Source: Marvinbryantia sp964455335
Lineage (GTDB): Bacteria > Bacillota > Clostridia > Lachnospirales > Lachnospiraceae
Length of the DNA: 5,179 nucleotides
Reading direction: 5' to 3'
Assembly (NCBI GenBank): GCA_964455335.1
Contig: CAYVVW010000149.1
Coordinates: forward strand, 1 to 5,179
Below are positions 1-5,179 of this stretch, in pieces (position 1 is the first letter of the stretch; each line of letters opens with the position of its first letter). The notes below the pieces were generated by a model. It saw only the letters and a program-made list of their open reading frames with translations, was not told where the DNA came from and searched no databases. A program made the position numbers and the translations under genes.

Positions 1-41
1 GGGAGTGCGAAGCACGAAACAATCCGTAAGGTATCTTTTTA

Positions 42-60
42 CCGTAACATCATGTCACGG
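42..60 (-). other. Small hairpin just downstream of yqeG
   Basis: Read on the minus strand, CCGTGAC and GTTACGG can pair across a five-base loop, giving seven pairs of which one is G-U. It starts five bases after the yqeG stop. The wobble pairs only in minus-strand RNA; in plus-strand RNA the same position would be an A-C mismatch. An A-rich stretch follows in place of a T-run, so it is not a canonical intrinsic terminator. It may be a 3'-end stabilising hairpin or chance. The rest of bases 1-65 has no ORF. Confidence 0.3.
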
Positions 61-65
61 GAAAG

Positions 66-569
66 TTACCTTTGCGTCTTTCTCCTATAAAAGTAGAGAA
101 CGACACGCTCCAGGTAACGCTTCAAAACGATCTGGATTTCCTCTTTCGGGCAGATGGGCTTTACCAAGATGCTCCGAATCCCCGCGCGCCGCGCCCCATA
201 CACATCGGTAAACAGCTGGTCTCCCACAAACAGCGTGTTGCGCGGCTCTGTGCCCATCTGCTCCATGGCCGCCTGGTACCCCTTTTTGGACGGCTTGTTC
301 GCGCGGGAGATAAAGGGCGCCTGCACCTCATCCGCAAATGGCTCTACGCGGGAGGCGCGGTTGTTGGAAATCAGGCAATACTTCATGCCCAAGCCCCGCA
401 GGCGCGCAAAAAGCTCCAGGGCGCGCGCGTCCGCCGGCTCCCCGTGCGGCACTAAGGTATTGTCAATGTCAAACAGAACCGCCCGATAGCCATCTTCGTA
501 ACATTTCCCGAAATCAATCTGATAGGCCGAGTCCAGGTAGTCGTCCGGATAAAACCGCTCCAAAAACAT
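66..569 (-). CDS. yqeG: YqeG family HAD-superfamily (subclass IIIA) phosphatase
   Basis: A 167-residue cytoplasmic HAD hydrolase without a large cap domain, close to the usual YqeG length (about 170). All four HAD motifs are present: motif I FDIDNTLV with nucleophile D34 and acid/base D36; motif II LISNN with S68; motif III NKPSKKG with K92; and motif IV VGDQLFTDVYGARRAG with D117 and D122. The N-terminus MFLERFYPDDYLDSAYQI matches the YqeG start pattern (a short FxPD segment before motif I), which supports the ATG at 569. The family is related to the mitochondrial phosphatidylglycerophosphate phosphatase Gep4. A lipid-phosphate role is therefore possible, but the substrate in bacteria is not settled and cannot be read here. 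The tail is basic (LKRYLERVVLYFYRRKTQR). In Bacillus subtilis yqeG precedes yqeH and aroE; here it follows alaA, and no ORF begins in the remaining 65 bases. Confidence 0.92.
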   Translation of the reverse strand: MFLERFYPDDYLDSAYQIDFGKCYEDGYRAVLFDIDNTLVPHGEPADARALELFARLRGLGMKYCLISNNRASRVEPFADEVQAPFISRANKPSKKGYQAAMEQMGTEPRNTLFVGDQLFTDVYGARRAGIRSILVKPICPKEEIQIVLKRYLERVVLYFYRRKTQR

Positions 570-578
570 TTGCCACCG

Positions 579-586
579 CCTTCTCC
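579..586 (-). promoter_or_regulatory. Probable ribosome binding region of yqeG
   Basis: The minus strand reads GGAGAAGG and then nine bases before the ATG at 569. The GAAGG part has workable spacing, and a GGTGG lies closer (573-577). An in-frame TAA at 588-590 and the absence of ATG, GTG or TTG codons in between make 569 the only reasonable start in this stretch. Confidence 0.5.
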
Positions 587-587
587 G

Positions 588-713
588 TTATTTTCCGCAA
601 GTCCTGCAAGCCCCGCCGCAACGGTTGGGCAAACGCCGCTGCAAGACGCGCGCAAAGAAATTCGGGTATCGCCCGAGCCAAACCATGCTTGCGCGGCTTG
701 CACGGAAAATCAT
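588..713 (-). CDS. Possible small ORF, 41 codons, overlapping the alaA stop
   Basis: I do not recognise this product, and it may not be a gene. The ATG at 713 overlaps the alaA TGA as ATGA, an arrangement typical of translational coupling. A weak GGAAG lies three bases upstream. The ORF fills nearly the whole alaA-yqeG spacer and ends with TAA at 588-590, just before the yqeG Shine-Dalgarno region. It is in the same frame as yqeG, separated by the stop and six codons. The peptide is basic (8 arginines and 1 lysine) with a hydrophobic middle (MVWLGRYPNFFARVL, 10-24) and three cysteines near the end (C32-x3-C36-x2-C39). No signal peptide or known domain is visible. The high arginine content is also what a non-coding frame in GC-rich DNA would give, so confidence is low. 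Confidence 0.2.
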   Translation of the reverse strand: MIFRASRASMVWLGRYPNFFARVLQRRLPNRCGGACRTCGK

Positions 714-1936
714 GGGCTTCCGTGCTGCCGATACTTTGACAAGAACAGCTCCAGCTTGTTCATCGTCTCTTCGAGCACTTCCCTGCGCGGCAAAAATACC
801 ACACGGAAGTGGTCGGGGTAGGGCCAATTCAGCCCCGTGCCGTGGTTGACAAGCACTTTTTGCTGCCTTAAAAAATCCATGGCAAACTGCTCGTCGTCCG
901 TGATGTGGAATCGCGCCACGTCGAGCTTGGGGAAAATGTAAAAGGCCGCCTTTGGCTTCACCGCCGAGATGCCCGGAATGTTGTTGAGCGCCTCATAAAT
1001 GAACTCTCGCTGCTCATACACGCGGCCGCCCGGCACAAGCAGCTCCTGGGAGCTTTGGTAGCCGCCGAGCGCCGTCTGGACGATAGACTGCGCCGGCACG
1101 TTCGAGCATAGGCGCATATTCGAGAGCATGTGGATGCCCTCCATGTACCCCCTGGCGCGCGACTTATCCCCGCACAGGCACATCCAGCCCACGCGGTAGC
1201 CCGCGACGCGGTGCGACTTCGAGAGGCCGTTCATCGTCACGCTAAACAGATCCGGGCACAAGGACGCGATGGCGACGTGCTCCTCCCCGTCCATCACCAG
1301 GCGGTCATAAATCTCGTCCGCGAAAATCACCAGGTCATTCGCGCGCGCGATTTCCACGATTTCCTCCAGCACGGCCTTCGGGTACAAGGCGCCCGTCGGG
1401 TTGTTGGGGTTGATCACCACGATGCCCTTTGTCCTGTCCGTCACCTTGCTTTTGATGTCCGCAATGTCCGGGTACCACTGCGCCTGCTCGTCGCACAGAT
1501 AATGCACCGCCCGGCCGCCCGACAAGGTGATCGCGCCCGTCCAGAGCGGGTAATCCGGAGCCGGCACAAGCACCTCATCCCCTTCGTTTAACAGCCCCTG
1601 CATGGCCATCATGATCATCTCGCTGACGCCATTTCCCAGATAAATGTCGTTCATCCCGACATTGGGAATGTGCTTGAGCTGGCAATATTGCATAATGGCC
1701 TTGCGCGCGGAAAACAGCCCCCGCGAGTCCGAATACCCCTGCGTGTGCGCCAAATTTGCCATCATATCCTGCACCACCTCGTCCGGCGCGTGAAAACCGA
1801 ACGGGGCGGGATTGCCGATGTTGAGCTTCAGGATCGTCTCGCCATTTTCCTCCATGCGGTTCGCCTCGTCCAGGACAGGCCCCCGAATGTCATAGCATAC
1901 GTTGTCCAACTTTGTTGACTTCCGAAAATCGCGCAT
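710..1936 (-). CDS. alaA: Alanine-synthesising aminotransferase, AlaA type (PLP-dependent, class I/II)
   Basis: Cytoplasmic fold-type I PLP enzyme of 408 residues, against about 405 for Escherichia coli AlaA (YfbQ). In that family the main reaction is glutamate plus pyruvate giving alanine plus 2-oxoglutarate. Similarity to AlaA recalled from memory is strong along the whole length: KLDNVCYDIRGPVLDEA (9-25), LKLNIGNPAPFGF (36-48), GYSDSRGLFSARKAIMQ (67-83), VPAPDYPLWTGA (124-135) and MRLCSNVPAQ (274-283). Cofactor residues visible are the Schiff-base lysine K240 in NGLSKSHRVAGYR, N179 in NPNNPTG, D207 and Y210 in FADEIYD, and the substrate-carboxylate arginine R378 in DHFRVV. It begins 142 bases after the polC stop and has its own strong ribosome binding site. 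No promoter is obvious in that spacer, so cotranscription with polC is possible. The last codons overlap a possible small ORF (ATGA). Substrate choice cannot be read from the sequence; a broader aspartate- or valine-using relative is the alternative. Confidence 0.94.
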   Translation of the reverse strand: MRDFRKSTKLDNVCYDIRGPVLDEANRMEENGETILKLNIGNPAPFGFHAPDEVVQDMMANLAHTQGYSDSRGLFSARKAIMQYCQLKHIPNVGMNDIYLGNGVSEMIMMAMQGLLNEGDEVLVPAPDYPLWTGAITLSGGRAVHYLCDEQAQWYPDIADIKSKVTDRTKGIVVINPNNPTGALYPKAVLEEIVEIARANDLVIFADEIYDRLVMDGEEHVAIASLCPDLFSVTMNGLSKSHRVAGYRVGWMCLCGDKSRARGYMEGIHMLSNMRLCSNVPAQSIVQTALGGYQSSQELLVPGGRVYEQREFIYEALNNIPGISAVKPKAAFYIFPKLDVARFHITDDEQFAMDFLRQQKVLVNHGTGLNWPYPDHFRVVFLPRREVLEETMNKLELFLSKYRQHGSP

Positions 1937-1942
1937 ACCCTT

Positions 1943-1950
1943 CTCCTTTT
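1943..1950 (-). promoter_or_regulatory. Ribosome binding site of alaA
   Basis: The minus strand reads AAAAGGAG followed by AAGGGT and then ATG. This is a strong Shine-Dalgarno sequence six bases before the start codon at 1936. It supports this ATG as the start, as does the N-terminal match to the AlaA family (KLDNVCYDIRGPV). Confidence 0.85.
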
Positions 1951-1990
1951 CCTATCCCAGCTGCCCCGGACACATCGAGCATTTCCCATG

Positions 1991-2065
1991 CCATCTTCCA
2001 GAAGGCTCGCGCCGCGCCGGCCGCTTCTCCCGCCACCTTCCAGAACCCTTGCGCCGCGCCGGCCG
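1991..2065. repeat. Two-copy imperfect tandem repeat, 42-base period, GC-rich
   Basis: Bases 1991-2023 and 2033-2065 match at 29 of 33 positions with a period of exactly 42 bases. The shared core includes CTTCCAGAA and a GCGCCGCGCCGGCCG block. Similarity fades to about 5 of 8 positions in the bases just left of each copy. The repeat fills most of the spacer between the polC stop and the alaA ribosome binding site. Because 42 is a multiple of three, one minus-strand frame reads it as a 14-residue repeat (AGAAQGFWKVAGEA then AGAARAFWKMAWEM). The GC-rich blocks could fold, but no T-run follows, so I do not call it a terminator. Its origin and function are unknown. Confidence 0.8.
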
Positions 2066-2078
2066 AAAACAGCCGCAC

Positions 2079-5000
2079 TCACCCAGTCTGCGCGCCGTCA
2101 AAGAGCGACAGCTGGTTGCTCTGCGGCAGATCGCCCAAGATCCCCATGTTTGCCATGTTGTCGATGACGGTTTTCGACACCCGCGTGCGCGCCTGAAAAT
2201 CGTCCCGGGACAAAAACGGCCCGTCTTTTGCCGCCTCCACCACCGCGTCCGCGGCCTTATCCCCCAGCCCGTCGATGGTGGACAAAGACGGCATCAATTT
2301 CCCATCGAAAATCTGGAAATGCCGCGCCTTTGCCCGCGAAAGGTCCAGTGGCAAAAACGAAAACCCGCGCGCATACATTTCCTGCACGCTCTTCATGTCC
2401 TTGTAGGTGTCCTGCTCTTTTTTCGTGAGCTTGTCATAATTTTTCTTGTACTCCCGCATATGCGCGAGCAGTCGCTCCGGCCCCTGGCACATCAGCTCAT
2501 AATCGAACGCCGACGCGCGGATGCTAAAATAGGCCGCATAATAGGCGAGCGGGTAGTAGACCTTGCAATAGGCGATGCGGTAGGCCATCATGACGTAGGC
2601 GGCCGCGTGCGCCTTCGGGAACATATACTTGATCTTGTGGCACGACCAGATGTACCATTCCGGCACGCCGTGCGCGCGCATCTGTTTCTCCCAATCGGGC
2701 TTTAGCCCCTTGCCCTTTCGCACGCTCTCCATGATGGTAAAAGACAGCTCGCTCTCCAGCCCCATGTGGATGAGGTAAGTCATGATGTCGTCACGCGTGC
2801 AAATGGCCGTGGAAATCGTCGCCTTGCCCTCCTGGATGAGCGTCTGCGCGTTGCCGAGCCACACGTCCGTCCCATGCGAGAGGCCCGATATGCGCACCAG
2901 GTCGGAAAAGCTCTGCGGCTTGGTGTCTTTTAACATCTGAATGACAAAATCCGTGCCAAACTCCGGAATCCCAAGCGATCCTAAGGGGCACCCCAGAATG
3001 TCCTCCGGCGTGACGCCCAGGGCATGCGTGTCCTGGAAAAGCGACATCACGCCCTTGTCGTCCAACGGAATATCCCTGGCGCTCAGCCCCGTCAGATCCT
3101 CCAACATGCGAATCATGGTCGGGTCGTCGTGCCCGAGAATGTCGAGTTTCAACAGATTGTGGTCAATCGAGTGATAATCAAAATGTGTCGTGACAATGTC
3201 CGTCGACATGTCATTCGCCGGGTGCTGAATGGGCGTAAACGACTCGATCTCCTCGCCGTGCGGCAGCACGATGATCCCGCCCGGGTGCTGCCCCGTCGTC
3301 CTGCGCACGCCCACGCACCCCTCCACAATGCGGCTGATCTCGCAGACGCGCTTGCGCTGGTTGTGCTCCTCAAAATACTTTTTCACATACCCAAAGGCCG
3401 TCTTGTCGGCCAGCGTGCCGACCGTTCCCGCGCGGAACGTGTGGCCCTCCCCGAAAATCACCTCTGTGTAGCGGTGGGCGCACCCCTGGTATTCGCCGGA
3501 AAAATTCAAGTCGATGTCCGGCTCTTTGTTGCCCTTAAAACCGAGAAACGTCTCAAATGGGATGTCAAACCCCTCTTTGCGCAAGGGCGCGCCGCAGACG
3601 GGGCAGAGCTTGTCCGGCATGTCACATCCCGCGCGCCCGGAGTAAGCGCGCACTTCTTCAGAATCAAAATCGCTATAATGGCAGTCCTCACAATAATAGT
3701 GGGGGCTTAAGGGGTTGACCTCCGTGATGCCGGCCATCGTCGCGACAAAGGACGACCCGACTGACCCGCGAGACCCCACCAGGTAGCCGTCCTCGTTCGA
3801 TTTCCACACCAGTTTTTGCGCAATGATATACATCACGCCAAACCCATTGGAGATGATAGAGTGCAGCTCCCGCTCCAGGCGCTCCGTGACGACAGGCGGC
3901 AGGTTTTCCCCATAGATCGCGTGCGCCCGGCTGTAACAGATTTCCTTGAGCGTCTTGTCGGAGTCCGGGATCACGGGCGGGCACTTGTCCGGCCGCACGG
4001 GCGAGATTCTCCCGCACAGCGCCGCGATCCGGTTCGGATTTGTGATGACAACTTCCCTTGCCTTTTCCCTGCCCAGATAGTCAAACTCCTGCAGCATCTC
4101 CTGCGTGGTGCGAAAATACAACGGTGCCTGCTTGTCCGCGTCCTGGAATCCCTTCCCCGCCATGATGNNNNNNNNNNCCTCGTCCTCGGGATTCAAAAAA
4201 TGCACGTCGCACGTCGCCACCACCGGTTTTCCCACCTGCTCGCCCAGGCGGACAATGCGGCGGTTCAGCTCCTGCAAATCCTCTGGCGTGCGCGCGCCGT
4301 CGCGATCCTGCGCAAGCAAAAACGCGTTATTCCCAATCGGCTGGATCTCCAGATAATCGTAAAATCCGGCAAGGCGCACAAGTTCCTGCTCCGGCCTGCC
4401 GCCCAGCACAGCCTGGAACACCTCGCCCGCCTCGCAGGCAGACCCGACCAGCAGCCCCTCGCGGTGCGTCCGCAGCACGCTTTTGGGGATGCGGGGGGAG
4501 CGCCCGAAATATTTCAGGTGCGACAGCGAGATCAGGCGGTAGAGGTTGACGCGCCCCACTTCGCTCGTCGCCAAAATCACCACATGGCGCATGGGCAGTT
4601 TTTTCACCTGCTCCGCCGTGAACGCACAATAGCGGTTCACCTCGTCAAAGCACGTGACGCCCGCCTCCTGCAGCATGGAAAGAAAGCGCAGGTAAATGGC
4701 GGCCGTGCACTGCGCGTCATTGACGGCGCGGTGGTGCCCGTTTAACGGAATGTGCAAATGCTTGGCGACCGTATCCAGCTTGTAGCGCCCCAGGTGCGGC
4801 AAAAGCACCCGCGCAAGGGCCACCGTGTCCACTGCGGTAAACGTGCGCAAAATGCCCAGGCGGCGGCAATTCTCCTCGAGAAAACTGACGTCAAACGCGG
4901 CATTTTGCGCGGCCAGGGGGGCGTCGCCCACAAATTCCAAAAATTCCGGCAGCACCTGCTCGATGGTCGGCGCTTCCAGGAGCATCTCGTCGCGGATGCC

Positions 5001-5179
5001 CGTCAATTCCTCAATTTTCAATGGAACTGGAATCTGCGGGTTGACAAATGTGGAAAATTCCCCCACCACCTCGCCGTCCTGCACCTTCACCGCGCCGATC
5101 TCGATGTTGCGGTCATTGACAGGGCTAAGGCCGGTGGTCTCCAGGTCAAAGACCACGCACGCCTCCCGCGTTCCCTGGT
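2079..5179 (-). CDS. polC: DNA polymerase III alpha subunit, PolC type (5' end outside window)
   Basis: Replicative DNA polymerase of Bacillota with built-in 3'-5' proofreading. The frame is open to the window edge; residues below are numbered from the GTG at 5156, which is an internal codon and not the true start. Order seen: DnaQ-like exonuclease (about 1-165; DLETTG D4/E6, NAAFD D89, HRAVND H142/D147); the second part of the split PHP domain (about 175-325, ending CDVHFLNPEDE); a zinc knuckle C489-x2-C492 with C518-x2-C521; palm with PDIDLNFSGEYQ D547/D549 and LDILGHDDPT D672; fingers KIKYMFPKAHAAAY; a helix-hairpin-helix (IDGLGDKAAD, 961-970); and a C-terminal clamp-binding QLSLF (1015-1019). 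The palm aspartate spacing (D549 to D672, 123 residues) equals that recalled for Bacillus subtilis PolC (D975 to D1098). About 410-430 N-terminal residues are missing compared with that protein (about 1437). No frameshift or internal stop is visible; an N-run interrupts the PHP region. DnaE is excluded by the internal exonuclease and PolC-specific motifs. Confidence 0.98.
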   Translation of the reverse strand, partial: QGTREACVVFDLETTGLSPVNDRNIEIGAVKVQDGEVVGEFSTFVNPQIPVPLKIEELTGIRDEMLLEAPTIEQVLPEFLEFVGDAPLAAQNAAFDVSFLEENCRRLGILRTFTAVDTVALARVLLPHLGRYKLDTVAKHLHIPLNGHHRAVNDAQCTAAIYLRFLSMLQEAGVTCFDEVNRYCAFTAEQVKKLPMRHVVILATSEVGRVNLYRLISLSHLKYFGRSPRIPKSVLRTHREGLLVGSACEAGEVFQAVLGGRPEQELVRLAGFYDYLEIQPIGNNAFLLAQDRDGARTPEDLQELNRRIVRLGEQVGKPVVATCDVHFLNPEDEXXXXIMAGKGFQDADKQAPLYFRTTQEMLQEFDYLGREKAREVVITNPNRIAALCGRISPVRPDKCPPVIPDSDKTLKEICYSRAHAIYGENLPPVVTERLERELHSIISNGFGVMYIIAQKLVWKSNEDGYLVGSRGSVGSSFVATMAGITEVNPLSPHYYCEDCHYSDFDSEEVRAYSGRAGCDMPDKLCPVCGAPLRKEGFDIPFETFLGFKGNKEPDIDLNFSGEYQGCAHRYTEVIFGEGHTFRAGTVGTLADKTAFGYVKKYFEEHNQRKRVCEISRIVEGCVGVRRTTGQHPGGIIVLPHGEEIESFTPIQHPANDMSTDIVTTHFDYHSIDHNLLKLDILGHDDPTMIRMLEDLTGLSARDIPLDDKGVMSLFQDTHALGVTPEDILGCPLGSLGIPEFGTDFVIQMLKDTKPQSFSDLVRISGLSHGTDVWLGNAQTLIQEGKATISTAICTRDDIMTYLIHMGLESELSFTIMESVRKGKGLKPDWEKQMRAHGVPEWYIWSCHKIKYMFPKAHAAAYVMMAYRIAYCKVYYPLAYYAAYFSIRASAFDYELMCQGPERLLAHMREYKKNYDKLTKKEQDTYKDMKSVQEMYARGFSFLPLDLSRAKARHFQIFDGKLMPSLSTIDGLGDKAADAVVEAAKDGPFLSRDDFQARTRVSKTVIDNMANMGILGDLPQSNQLSLFDGAQTG
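4168..4177. other. Assembly gap (10 Ns) inside polC
   Basis: Ten consecutive Ns fall in the PHP-region coding sequence, immediately after PEDE and before IMAGKGF. The reading frame is the same on both sides. The flanking partial codons are GNN at the upstream end and NNC at the downstream end, so the run leaves four unknown codons. The exact length of 10 may be a nominal placeholder and not a measured distance. Confidence 0.97.

Noticed and set aside
5..15. Small perfect inverted repeat GTGC-GAA-GCAC near the left edge
   Set aside because: Four pairs only, no T-run on either side, and no adjacent gene visible in the window to attach it to.
595..618. C-x3-C-x2-C in the small ORF, the spacing of radical SAM iron-sulfur sites
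   Set aside because: It sits at the very end of a 41-residue peptide with no barrel domain. Three cysteines with this spacing are easily met by chance.
662..676. Five-pair hairpin (TCGGG/CCCGA) followed by ATTTCTTT on the minus strand, considered as an alaA terminator
   Set aside because: The stem is short and the T-run is broken. It also sits inside the possible small ORF. Not convincing as an intrinsic terminator.
452..703. Minus-strand ORF (83 codons) spanning the alaA-yqeG spacer and the yqeG start
   Set aside because: Half of it overlaps yqeG out of frame. It lacks a ribosome binding site and its composition is that of a shadow frame.
1130..1591. Plus-strand ORF (153 codons) antisense to alaA
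   Set aside because: It is histidine- and arginine-rich with no motif, and it lies inside a confidently identified aminotransferase.
1890..2078. 62-codon minus-strand ORF starting with GTG directly after the polC stop
   Set aside because: It carries the 14-residue repeats but has no ribosome binding site of its own, runs into alaA in another frame, and its copies differ mainly by amino-acid-changing substitutions. It is kept only as part of the repeat finding.
1902..2705. Plus-strand ORF (267 codons) crossing the alaA start, the spacer and the polC 3' end
   Set aside because: It is antisense to two well-supported genes, is basic and low in complexity, and has no recognisable domain.
3024..3710. 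Plus-strand ORF (228 codons) antisense to the polC palm region
   Set aside because: It mirrors strongly conserved PolC codons and its translation resembles no known protein.
3816..4745. Long plus-strand ORF (309 codons) antisense to polC
   Set aside because: It lies entirely within polC, runs across the N gap, and gives an arginine/histidine/leucine-rich product with no motif. This is the expected mirror of a GC-rich gene.

Overview
This window carries three clear protein genes, all on the minus strand: the 3' two-thirds of polC (2079 to beyond 5179), an alaA-type aminotransferase (710-1936) and a yqeG-type HAD phosphatase (66-569). A PolC-type replicative polymerase together with a YqeG protein points to a Bacillota (Firmicutes) bacterium. 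The sequence is GC-rich, with many C or G third positions, which fits a GC-rich clostridial lineage better than Bacillus or Clostridium proper. I cannot name a genus. A run of 10 Ns inside polC indicates a draft or scaffolded assembly.

Layout in transcription order (right to left). polC enters from the right edge with its reading frame still open at 5179, so its N-terminal and OB domains and the first part of its PHP domain lie outside the window. What remains runs from the proofreading exonuclease to the C-terminal clamp-binding peptide. It has all recognisable catalytic residues and no frameshift. A 142-base spacer follows (1937-2078). It holds two imperfect copies of a GC-rich 42-base tandem repeat, then a strong ribosome binding site for alaA. 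A 140-base spacer (570-709) separates alaA from yqeG. It contains a possible 41-codon small ORF whose ATG overlaps the alaA stop (ATGA) and which ends just before the yqeG ribosome binding site. Downstream of yqeG, bases 1-65 contain a small hairpin and no ORF.

The genes share one direction, have short spacers, and show no convincing terminator (stem plus T-run) or promoter between them. One transcript polC-alaA-yqeG is therefore plausible but unproven. Their functions do not form a pathway: chromosome replication, alanine/pyruvate transamination, and a phosphatase of uncertain substrate. This is ordinary housekeeping sequence, and I see no undescribed multi-gene system in it. The items most worth a second look are the two spacers (small ORF and 42-base repeat) and the assembly gap in polC, which is probably one codon too short. 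I see no tRNA, rRNA, CRISPR array or insertion sequence.
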